The notes under the pieces: model-generated
Told to the model about the DNA's origin: nothing
Databases searched by the model: none
What the model saw: the letters and a program-made list of their open reading frames with translations, nothing else
Assembly: GCA_017990865.1 (NCBI GenBank)
Contig: JAGNNB010000052.1
Span: forward strand, 1-11,813
Direction of reading: 5' to 3'
Length of the DNA: 11,813 nt
From: Lysobacteraceae bacterium
GTDB lineage: Bacteria; Pseudomonadota; Gammaproteobacteria; Xanthomonadales; Xanthomonadaceae
Translations under genes and position numbers: made by a program
Part shown: positions 6,191 to 11,813 of the stretch, in pieces
How positions within the stretch are numbered: the first letter of the stretch is position 1
Layout: each line of letters opens with the position of its first letter

Positions 6191-6670
6191 TTAACGCCCT
6201 TCCCAGAAATTCGGCAGGCCGCTGCTGAGCCACCAACGTTTGGTCGTCGGGTCGTAGCGCCAAACTTCAGTGAAGCGCAGGCTCCGCTGGCTGAGCGTAT
6301 GGCGGTTGACCAATTCGATGCGCACCGCGCGTTCGACGCTGCCGTCGGGCAGGACGCGCGAATCCAAATCCTCGAAGGCGGTGACTTGGATTTGCTCGTA
6401 GCGCGAGAACTCGGCGTCGGTGATCGGATTGGCTTCGCGGTATGCCGGGTCCAACACCGTCCAGGCGCCCTCGAAATCGTTCCAGCGGATCGCCTTCGAA
6501 TAGTCCTCCTGCAATTGCTGCAGCATCTTCGGCTGCTTGAGCTTGACCTTCTGCGCGAGGGCACCGTGGGGCACGGCGAAGATCAGCAGTCCGAGCAAGC
6601 ACAGGCAGAGCGAACGCAGCGGAGCGGGCATGGCGAGAACTCGGCGGAGGCGTCGGGGCGACCGGCGCAT
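6191..6670 (-). CDS. Small exported protein of unknown function, possibly NTF2-like
   Basis: A signal peptide with hydrophobic core LCLCLLGLLIFAV and an ALA cleavage site before QKVKLKQPKM, then ~120 residues. The pattern is two short helices (MLQQLQEDYSKAIRWNDFEGAWTVLDP) followed by beta-strands (IQVTAFEDLDSRVL, ERAVRIELVNRHT, SLRFTEVWRYD) and the end KRWWLSSGLPNF. This resembles NTF2/SnoaL-like secreted domains, but no family is recognised with certainty. Start: ATG at 6670 lies 1 bp past the thioesterase stop with GGAG 4 nt ahead, suggesting translational coupling. ATG at 6631 would give a shorter signal peptide (146 residues total) but has little Shine-Dalgarno. The gene follows the thioesterase as a two-gene unit. 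Confidence 0.75.
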   Translation of the reverse strand: MRRSPRRLRRVLAMPAPLRSLCLCLLGLLIFAVPHGALAQKVKLKQPKMLQQLQEDYSKAIRWNDFEGAWTVLDPAYREANPITDAEFSRYEQIQVTAFEDLDSRVLPDGSVERAVRIELVNRHTLSQRSLRFTEVWRYDPTTKRWWLSSGLPNFWEGR

Positions 6671-6671
6671 C

Positions 6672-7196
6672 CTACTCCGTCGCGGTTCGCCGCTTCGCGA
6701 CGAACCGTGAACGGCACTCGCAGGCCACGGCGCCGTCGGGGGTGTCGATGCGCGCGAACACCTCCAGCCGGGCTTTGCCGCGTTCGCGCAGCATCGCGAC
6801 GAACGCGGGCCAGTCTTCGCCTTCGGCCAGGACGACGGCGGCCTGCAGGTCGGCGTACAGCGGTGCGCGGTAACGCACCTCGCTGTCGGCGACGTAGACC
6901 TCGGCGTCGATGCCGGCATCCGACAATTTCGCGGTCACCAGGCCCCAGCCGGCCAAGGTCATCAGCGACACCAGACTGCCGCCGAACGCGCAGCCCTTGT
7001 CGTTGACGTTGGCGCTCAGCGGCGCGCTCAGGCGCAAGGTATCGCCGTCGTAACCGTCCACTCGCAGCTTCAGCGCCGCGACCGGCGGCATCGCCAGCAA
7101 TTCCGCTTCGAGGCGCCGCAACGCGACCGTGCCGTCCGCTTCGAGCGGTGCGCGATCGGCGGCGTCGGAAATCGGGGCGGAAGCATCGGCGGTCAT
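6672..7196 (-). CDS. YiiD_C-type hotdog-fold thioesterase domain protein
   Basis: A cytosolic 174-residue protein with no signal peptide. A short variable N-terminus (1-23) is followed by a hotdog domain: LEAELLAMPPVAALKLRVDGYDGDTLRLSAPL broken by turns, the signature NVNDKGCAFGGSLVSLMTLAGW (63-84, with the Asn/Asp and GCAFGGSL of the YiiD C-terminal family), then VYVADSEVRYRAPL and a final strand ACECRSRFV. The family is presumed to hydrolyse acyl-thioesters; the substrate is unknown. Its stop codon TAG is 1 bp from the start of the next gene, implying coupling. It diverges from hemD across a ~200-bp region. Confidence 0.85.
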   Translation of the reverse strand: MTADASAPISDAADRAPLEADGTVALRRLEAELLAMPPVAALKLRVDGYDGDTLRLSAPLSANVNDKGCAFGGSLVSLMTLAGWGLVTAKLSDAGIDAEVYVADSEVRYRAPLYADLQAAVVLAEGEDWPAFVAMLRERGKARLEVFARIDTPDGAVACECRSRFVAKRRTATE

Positions 7197-7397
7197 GCGC
7201 GAAAACTCAGGGAGAGAGGCGTGTAGGCGGCGTGAGATCGAGCGACATGGCGATCAGGACGCAGCGGTGCGGACAGAACCGCGCAACCTGCGACGCGAGC
7301 GCGGCGCATGGTTTCGCTCGCGATCCGCGCGTGCCGCGATCCGCACTCCGCAATCTGCCGCCTTGCGGGCGCGGCGACGAATCCGCAAGCTGCGCCG

Positions 7398-8147
7398 ATG
7401 CCCGCGCGCCGCGAATCCTACACCGTCGTCTCGATGCGTCCGACCGGCGACCACGCCGCGATGCGGCGCGCGGCCTCCGATTTGGGTCTGCGCACGGTGG
7501 CGCTCTCGCCCTGGCGCATCGCGCCGCGCGACGACCCCGCGACCCGCGCGGCCTTGCGCGGGGCCTTGGCGGCGGAAGCGGTCATCGTCACCAGCCCCGC
7601 CGCGGCGCGCGCGGCCGCCTCCTTGCGCGCCCTGCGCCCACGACGCGGTCAGCGCTGGTACGCGATCGGCACCGGCACCGCCGCGGCATTGCGGCGCGCG
7701 GGCGTGGCCGGGGTCGAGATTCCCGATCGCACCGACAGCGAGGGTTTGTTGGCCCTGCCCGGCTTGATGGATGCCGCCGGTCGGCGCATCGGTCTGCTCA
7801 CCGCACCCGGCGGTCGCGATCGCATCGCGCCGACGCTCATCGCGCGCGGCGCGACCGTGCTGCGCGCCGATGTCTACGCACGCGAGCCACTGATCCCGAA
7901 CGCCGCGACCTGGGCGCGTCTGCGCGCGGTCGCGGGGCCGTGGTGCGTACCGCTGAGCAGCGGCGAAGCCTTGCAATATGCGTTCGCCGTCGCGCCCGCC
8001 GACATCGCCGAGCGCCTGCGCAGCGCGCGCGTCGCGGCGGCGAGCGCGCGACTGGCGCAGATCGCGCGCGCACTGGGCTGCGCGGACGTGCGGCTGGCCG
8101 ACGGGCCGCGACCGCGGCGACTGCTTGCGGCGGCGACGGCCGATTGA
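7398..8147 (+). CDS. hemD: Uroporphyrinogen-III synthase
   Basis: Cytosolic enzyme closing hydroxymethylbilane into uroporphyrinogen III, the first cyclic precursor of heme and siroheme. The 249 residues are typical. HemD sequences are poorly conserved, but the order of motifs fits: VVSMRPTGDHAAM near the N-terminus, AEAVIVTSPAAARA (59-72), WYAIGTGTAAALRRAGV (87-103), DSEGLLAL (113-120), RRIGLLTAPGGRDRIAPTL (129-147), ADVYAREPLI (157-166), VPLSSGEAL (184-192), and AAASARLAQIARALG near the C-terminus, a variant of the usual Ser-x-x-x-A-x-x-x-G segment. ATG 7398 is chosen over the in-frame start at 7308, whose extension is not HemD-like. The Shine-Dalgarno is weak. hemC is not adjacent, unlike in E. 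coli; hemX and hemY follow. Confidence 0.88.
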   Translation: MPARRESYTVVSMRPTGDHAAMRRAASDLGLRTVALSPWRIAPRDDPATRAALRGALAAEAVIVTSPAAARAAASLRALRPRRGQRWYAIGTGTAAALRRAGVAGVEIPDRTDSEGLLALPGLMDAAGRRIGLLTAPGGRDRIAPTLIARGATVLRADVYAREPLIPNAATWARLRAVAGPWCVPLSSGEALQYAFAVAPADIAERLRSARVAAASARLAQIARALGCADVRLADGPRPRRLLAAATAD

Positions 8148-8301
8148 GCGTTCGCGCGCATGCCGGGCGCGTCGCATCGCCCATCGTTTGCGCCGCAACC
8201 GGCCCGATGACGAATCCACCGAGATTTCGCACGCCGCGGCCGTCGTTGCTTGCGCAAGCGACGCGCATAAACGCGGCTTCTGCGCAGCGCTGCGAATTCC
8301 C

Positions 8302-8332
8302 TTGCGGCGATCGCGAGCGTTCCGGCTAACAT
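8302..8332 (+). promoter_or_regulatory. Possible hemX promoter, which argues against the ATG at 8331
   Basis: TAACAT at 8327-8332 is a good -10 (4 of 6); TTGCGG at 8302-8307 is a candidate -35 with a long 19-bp spacer. Transcription would begin near 8339. The first in-frame ATG of hemX (8331) overlaps this -10, so the next ATG at 8361 is the better start. It would also uncouple hemX from hemD. Confidence 0.35.
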
Positions 8333-8360
8333 GGGCGCCGTCGCCCGCTCTCCCACCGGC

Positions 8361-9428
8361 ATGACCGACGACATTCCCGCACCCGCCGCGCCATCGACGC
8401 CCGCCGCAACGCCCACGACGCCGGTGGTGTCGTCTGTGGCGTCGTCCGAGGCTTCGACCGCGTCGCGCGGCGCGAACGCTCCGCGACGTCGCGGCGGCGC
8501 GATGTGGTGGCTGTTGACGCTGGCGGCGTTCGCCCTGGCCGGCGGGCTGTGGTACGACGGTCAACGTCGCGATGCGCGAACCCGCGCCGCCGCCGCCGAC
8601 AGTGCGGAACGCCTGCGCGCGGTCGAAAGCCGCCTCGAGGGCCTGCGCCGCGACGCGCGCAGCCACGCGCAGCGGATGCAACAAGCGGATGCGACCAATC
8701 GCGTGCTGCGCGACGAATTGCTCGGCATCAGCCAACGCTCCAGCATTCTCGAAGACCAAGTCGCGAAACTCGCCGACGCCAATCGGCAAGGCGCGCAGGC
8801 GCTGCGCTTGGACGAAGCCGAACTGCTGCTCACCGCCGCCGAACAACGACTGGCTTTATCGGCCGATTTGGATGGCGCGCGCCGCGCCTATGCGCTGGCC
8901 GCGGGCGTGCTGGACGGCGTGGACGCGCCGGGCCTGCTCAACCTGCGCCAGACCCTGGCGCAGGAACGCGCGGATCTGGACGCGGTGAAAGCCGACCCCG
9001 CGCGCACGGCGTCGACCGCGCTCGACGCCTTCGCCGTGGCCCTGCCCGAACCGATCGACGACTCGCAACGCGCGACCCCGGCTGCGGCCGACGCGCCGTG
9101 GTGGGAGCGGATGTTCTCGAAACTCGTCACCATCGCGCCCGCCGACCCGACGCTCGCCGTCCGCGGCGACGAGCGTCGTGCCGGTTTTCTCGCGCTGCAG
9201 ATGGAATTGACCTTGGCGCGCGCGGCGGTCGAACGCCGCGACGAACCCGCCTACCGAGCGGCCCTGCAGCGCGCCGACGGCTGGATCGTCCGGCTGTGGC
9301 CGGACACGCCCAAACGCCGCGAACGACAGGCGGCCCTGGTCGCTCTGCGCGAAAAACCGCTGCGTCTGTCGCTGCCGACGCAGGGCAGCACGCTGGCGCA
9401 ATTGCGCAGTCAGCGTGACAAACATTAA
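8361..9428 (+). CDS. hemX: HemX-family membrane protein (uroporphyrin-III C-methyltransferase-like)
   Basis: A bitopic inner-membrane protein encoded with heme-synthesis genes. Its old annotation as a methyltransferase is not supported by motifs; no SAM-binding site is visible. From the ATG at 8361 it has 355 residues: a Pro/Ala/Thr/Ser-rich cytoplasmic N-terminus (1-40), Arg-rich PRRRGG, a membrane span at ~48-64 (MWWLLTLAAFALAGGLW), then a periplasmic coiled coil at ~70-145. The HemX core follows, with ALRLDEAELLLTAAEQRLALS (147-167), a conserved WWERMFSKLVTI (247-258) and a C-terminal helical part (RAGFLALQMELTLARAAV). The alternative start at 8331 adds 10 residues but overlaps a probable -10. 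The next gene begins within or just after its stop. Confidence 0.88.
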   Translation: MTDDIPAPAAPSTPAATPTTPVVSSVASSEASTASRGANAPRRRGGAMWWLLTLAAFALAGGLWYDGQRRDARTRAAAADSAERLRAVESRLEGLRRDARSHAQRMQQADATNRVLRDELLGISQRSSILEDQVAKLADANRQGAQALRLDEAELLLTAAEQRLALSADLDGARRAYALAAGVLDGVDAPGLLNLRQTLAQERADLDAVKADPARTASTALDAFAVALPEPIDDSQRATPAAADAPWWERMFSKLVTIAPADPTLAVRGDERRAGFLALQMELTLARAAVERRDEPAYRAALQRADGWIVRLWPDTPKRRERQAALVALREKPLRLSLPTQGSTLAQLRSQRDKH

Positions 9429-9447
9429 GCCGAAATTTCCCATACCG

Positions 9448-9891
9448 ATGGAAGCCTTCGCCGAAAAACGTTTTTTCCTCGAAATCGACGAATCCGAGAC
9501 CGAATTTCCGTCACTGAACGCGATGAAAACCTCTGCGCTCGAAGCGAAATCGCGCGGATCGGGTTCGCTCTGTGCATGGGTCGACCATGGACCAAACCCA
9601 TGGTGGATGCGGCTGTTCGGCGCCAGGCGCGACGCCGAAAGTTTCTTCAGCCTGCGATGGTGCGGTTCTCACGCCCGCCTGATCTTCCTCGACGACAACC
9701 ACAGCGAGTATCGTGCAATCGACGAAAAATACCCGATCCCTCTCGATGAGCCATTGTCCGAGGCCATGATGTCGGAGGATCCCCAGCCGAGAGAAGAATT
9801 CATGCGGAAGGATCGTTCGTTCTTGGCGATAACCGAGTTCCTCGAAAGCGGCGTGAGGCCAGCATGGCTGCGCTACAGATTCGTCGAATAA
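9448..9891 (+). CDS. Low-GC accessory gene, possible Imm1-like immunity protein
   Basis: 147 residues from ATG 9448, or 158 from GTG 9415, which would overlap the hemX end by 14 bp; neither start has a clear Shine-Dalgarno. No signal peptide or membrane span. The protein is acidic and aromatic-rich: FFLEIDESETEFPSLNAM, CAWVDHGPNPWWMRLFG, SFFSLRWCGSHARLIFLDDN, EYRAID, and the end FLAITEFLESGVRPAWLRYRFVE split by loops. The last segment resembles the helix-tG-x-x-P-x-x-hydrophobic-W/Y strand that closes Imm1-type immunity proteins; this is recognition by eye and uncertain. By count, 9421-9890 is about 55% GC against ~70% or more in neighbours, and the codons use many A/T third positions, signs of recent acquisition. 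It interrupts hemX-hemY. No toxin gene is adjacent. It is a real gene by length and composition; function is not established. Confidence 0.7.
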   Translation: MEAFAEKRFFLEIDESETEFPSLNAMKTSALEAKSRGSGSLCAWVDHGPNPWWMRLFGARRDAESFFSLRWCGSHARLIFLDDNHSEYRAIDEKYPIPLDEPLSEAMMSEDPQPREEFMRKDRSFLAITEFLESGVRPAWLRYRFVE

Positions 9892-9921
9892 TCGTCACTC
9901 ACCGCTACGACGCCGGATACT
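9892..9921 (+). promoter_or_regulatory. Possible hemY promoter downstream of the inserted gene
   Basis: TCGTCA (9892-9897) and GATACT (9916-9921) are separated by 18 bp and each match consensus at 4 of 6 positions. The -10 lies 21 bp before the hemY ATG. If real, it restores hemY transcription independently of hemX and the inserted gene. Confidence 0.33.
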
Positions 9922-9942
9922 AACGAAAGAACGCACCACAGA

Positions 9943-11220
9943 ATGAACGTTTTCCGCCACTTGCTGTTCTGGATCGTGCTGGCGCTGGCCGGTGCGCTGA
10001 TCGCGCAGTTGCTGGTGCAAGACCCCGGTTTCGTGTTGGTGCGCTATCGCGGCACGCGCTACGAAACCACGCTGGCGGCGGCGCTGTTGTTGTTCGCGAT
10101 CGCCGGGTTCTTGGCGTGGCTGCTGTGGAAGTTGTTGCTGCTGCCGTTCCGGCTGTGGCGCCAGCGCCGCGAGCGCTCTGCGCGGCTGCGCTTGGGCGAC
10201 GGCTTGGATGCGCTGCATCACGGACATTACGCGCGCGCCGAGAAATTGCTGGCGCTGGCGGCGCAGGATCGCCGTTTCGAAGCGCCCGCGCGCACCGCGG
10301 CCGCGCGCGCGGCGCAGGCGCGTGGCGACGACAGCGCAGCCGCTTCGCATTTGGACGCGCTGGGCGAACGCCATCCGGCCGCGCGCGCGATCGCATTGGC
10401 GCGCACGGCGCAGCGCGAAGGCCGCTATGCCGACGTCGTCGACACGCTGGACGCCGTCTCCGGGCCGCTGCCGCCGCGCGCGCTGCTGTTGCGCGCCGAG
10501 GCCCTGGCCGCCGATGGCCGCGCCGGCGAGGCCTACGGCATGCTCGGCGCGTTACGTCAGCAACACGCCTTGCCTGCGGCGGCCTTGGCCGAACGCGAGC
10601 GGCAATGGGCCGAAGGCGGGCTGCGCGGCGCCGCCGACGCGCACGCGCTCGCCGATCACTGGGATGCCCTGCCGCCCGCTCTGCGCGACGACGCGGCGGT
10701 GGTGCTGGCCTACGCCGAACGCGCCGCGGATTTGCGTTGGGACGAAGCCGCGGCCTCCAGCATCGAACGCGCGCTCGAAGCGCACTGGGATCAAACCTTG
10801 GCCGCGTTTTACGGCGGTTTGTCGCTGACGCGATTGGACGCGACCGCGATCGAACGCCGCCGCGCCAACGTCGACGCGTGGCTGCAACGGCATCCAGCCA
10901 GCCCCGGCGCGCTGCTGGGCTCAGCCCGTCTGGCGCGCGCGCAAGGGCAGTGGCCGGTCGCCGAACGTTATTTGCACCGCGCCATCGCGCAAAGCGGCGA
11001 CGACCCCGTGTGGGCCAGCCGCGCCTGGGAAGAACTCGGCCACGGCGTCGTTCAGCACGGCGACGACGCCGGCGCGCGCCTGTGCTACGCCAACGCGCTG
11101 CGCGTGCAGCGCGGCGAACTCGCGGAAGCGCTGCCCGGTCGCGATCTGCGCCAACGTATCCTCGACGAAGCCGCGATCGAAGAGCGCGACGCCCACGGCG
11201 TGCCGCGGTTGCGCGGTTGA
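9943..11220 (+). CDS. hemY: HemY family TPR membrane protein
   Basis: An inner-membrane protein of the proteobacterial HemY family (not the Bacillus protoporphyrinogen oxidase of the same name), linked to tetrapyrrole metabolism. 425 residues: membrane span 1 at ~5-23 (RHLLFWIVLALAGALIAQL), the HemY_N loop with QDPGFVLVRYRGTRYETTL, span 2 at ~43-68, a basic RLWRQRRERSARL stretch, then a helical TPR region from ~85 (GLDALHHGHYARAEKLLALAAQ) to ~400. Repeats are visible as ARTAAARAAQARGD, ARTAQREGRYADVVDTL, LLGSARLARAQGQWPVAERYLHRA, and WEELGHGVVQHGDDAGARLCYANAL. The conserved PxxALLLRAEAL-like segment is present (LPPRALLLRAEAL). The start follows the low-GC gene by 51 bp; its Shine-Dalgarno is poor. 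A permease gene follows after 46 bp with no terminator. Confidence 0.93.
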   Translation: MNVFRHLLFWIVLALAGALIAQLLVQDPGFVLVRYRGTRYETTLAAALLLFAIAGFLAWLLWKLLLLPFRLWRQRRERSARLRLGDGLDALHHGHYARAEKLLALAAQDRRFEAPARTAAARAAQARGDDSAAASHLDALGERHPAARAIALARTAQREGRYADVVDTLDAVSGPLPPRALLLRAEALAADGRAGEAYGMLGALRQQHALPAAALAERERQWAEGGLRGAADAHALADHWDALPPALRDDAAVVLAYAERAADLRWDEAAASSIERALEAHWDQTLAAFYGGLSLTRLDATAIERRRANVDAWLQRHPASPGALLGSARLARAQGQWPVAERYLHRAIAQSGDDPVWASRAWEELGHGVVQHGDDAGARLCYANALRVQRGELAEALPGRDLRQRILDEAAIEERDAHGVPRLRG

Positions 11221-11266
11221 ACGCGATGCCCGCCGCCGTCGGAACCGCGCGATCGGAACCCGCACG

Positions 11267-11813
11267 ATGACGCCTACCACCCACAGCGCGCCGCGCACCG
11301 ACATCGATCCGCAAGATCCCACGCGGCTGCGGCTCTCCGGCGATTGGACGCTCGAACACGCCGACGCCATCGCCGCCGCTCTGCGCGAGACCGACGAGAA
11401 CGTGGGGCGCATCGACGCCCGCGAGGTACGGCGTTTGGATTCGCTGGGCGTGCTGCAACTGCTGCGCTACGCGACGCGTCGCGGCCTCGCCGACGACGCT
11501 CTGGAATTCAACGGCGATCACGCCGCGCTGGTCCAGGCCATCGACGATGTGCGCGACGAGCGGCCGAAAACCAAACGCGAGTACGGCGTGTTGGCCGCAT
11601 TGGAGCGCCTCGGTCATGCGATGCACGAAAACGGCCGCGAGATCGTCGCGCTGGTGAGTTTCCTGGGCGAAACCCTGGTCAAATTGCTGCGCTTGTTGCG
11701 CAACCCGGGCCGCTTGCGCCCGGTCTCCGTCGTGTATCACATGGAGCAAGTGGGATTGGACGCGGTGCCGCTGGTCGCGCTGCTGTCGTTCCTGATCGGC
11801 GCGGTGATCGCTT
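11267..11813 (+). CDS. STAS-MlaE family lipid ABC transporter permease, 3' truncated
   Basis: The ATG at 11267 opens a frame that runs off the right edge after 182 codons. Residues ~15-95 form a STAS domain (TRLRLSGDWTLEHADAIAAAL, then RIDAREVRRLDSLGVLQLLRYA with the typical D-S-x-G-V-x-x-L core). From ~110 the MlaE permease domain begins: LERLGHAMHENGREIVALVSFLGETLVKLLRLL split by the interfacial helix, RNPGRLRPVSVVYHMEQVGLDAVPLVALLSFLIGAVIA. STAS-MlaE fusions of about 370 residues act as inner-membrane permeases of MCE-type transporters moving phospholipids between membranes. The ATPase and MCE subunits would be expected just downstream, outside the window. It lies 46 bp after hemY, so it may share the transcript. 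Confidence 0.9.
   Translation, partial: MTPTTHSAPRTDIDPQDPTRLRLSGDWTLEHADAIAAALRETDENVGRIDAREVRRLDSLGVLQLLRYATRRGLADDALEFNGDHAALVQAIDDVRDERPKTKREYGVLAALERLGHAMHENGREIVALVSFLGETLVKLLRLLRNPGRLRPVSVVYHMEQVGLDAVPLVALLSFLIGAVIA

Noticed and set aside
5574..6194. 206-codon + strand open frame opposite the rhodanese gene
   Set aside because: Shadow of the rhodanese coding strand; the minus-strand product has a clear membrane anchor and active-site loop.
7254..8846. 530-codon minus-strand open frame opposite hemD and hemX
   Set aside because: No recognisable domain, and the product is an Arg/Gly/Ala-rich shadow spanning two genes and their intergenic gap.
9400..9950. Insertion-sequence or att-type repeats flanking the low-GC gene
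   Set aside because: Looked for direct or inverted repeats at both junctions and saw none long enough to support a mobile element.
9920..11749. 609-codon minus-strand open frame opposite hemY and the permease
   Set aside because: Arg/Ala-rich low-complexity product lying antisense to well-supported HemY and STAS-MlaE domains; typical artefact of high-GC codon bias.

Overview
The window is high-GC (roughly 65-75% in most genes) and its gene content points to the Xanthomonadaceae, most likely a Lysobacter-like gammaproteobacterium. The two Ax21-family outer-membrane proteins, the rhodanese-secB-gpsA order and the hemD-hemX-hemY block support this. The genus is an inference; there is no rRNA or housekeeping marker here to settle it.

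Layout, left to right. (1) Positions 2-1702 hold two L,D-transpeptidase genes of different families on the + strand, 9 bp apart; the first is cut by the window edge. (2) Positions 1703-3737 hold two + strand Ax21-like outer-membrane beta-barrel genes. They are separated by a gene-free 506 bp stretch full of perfect hairpins that contains a strong intrinsic terminator. A bidirectional terminator at 3706-3737 closes the second gene and also serves the converging gpsA. (3) Positions 3779-7196 hold a minus-strand group: a YiiD_C-type thioesterase, a small exported protein of unknown function, a membrane-anchored YibN-like rhodanese, secB and gpsA. The glutaredoxin gene grxC, found between the rhodanese gene and secB in E. 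coli, is not there. (4) From 7398 to the right edge the + strand carries hemD, hemX, an unusual low-GC gene, hemY, and the 5' part of a STAS-MlaE-type ABC permease.

Functional themes are the cell envelope (peptidoglycan cross-linking or lipoprotein attachment, outer-membrane barrels, SecB export chaperone, phospholipid precursor supply by GpsA, lipid transport by the MlaE-like permease) and tetrapyrrole/heme synthesis (HemD, with the membrane proteins HemX and HemY).

The most notable points are these. The ~55% GC gene at 9448-9891 sits inside the otherwise compact hemX-hemY pair and its C-terminus resembles Imm1-type immunity proteins. The first L,D-transpeptidase has a degenerate second copy of its catalytic domain. 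The structured Ax21 intergenic region could encode a small RNA. grxC is missing. No tRNA, rRNA, CRISPR array or insertion sequence was found.
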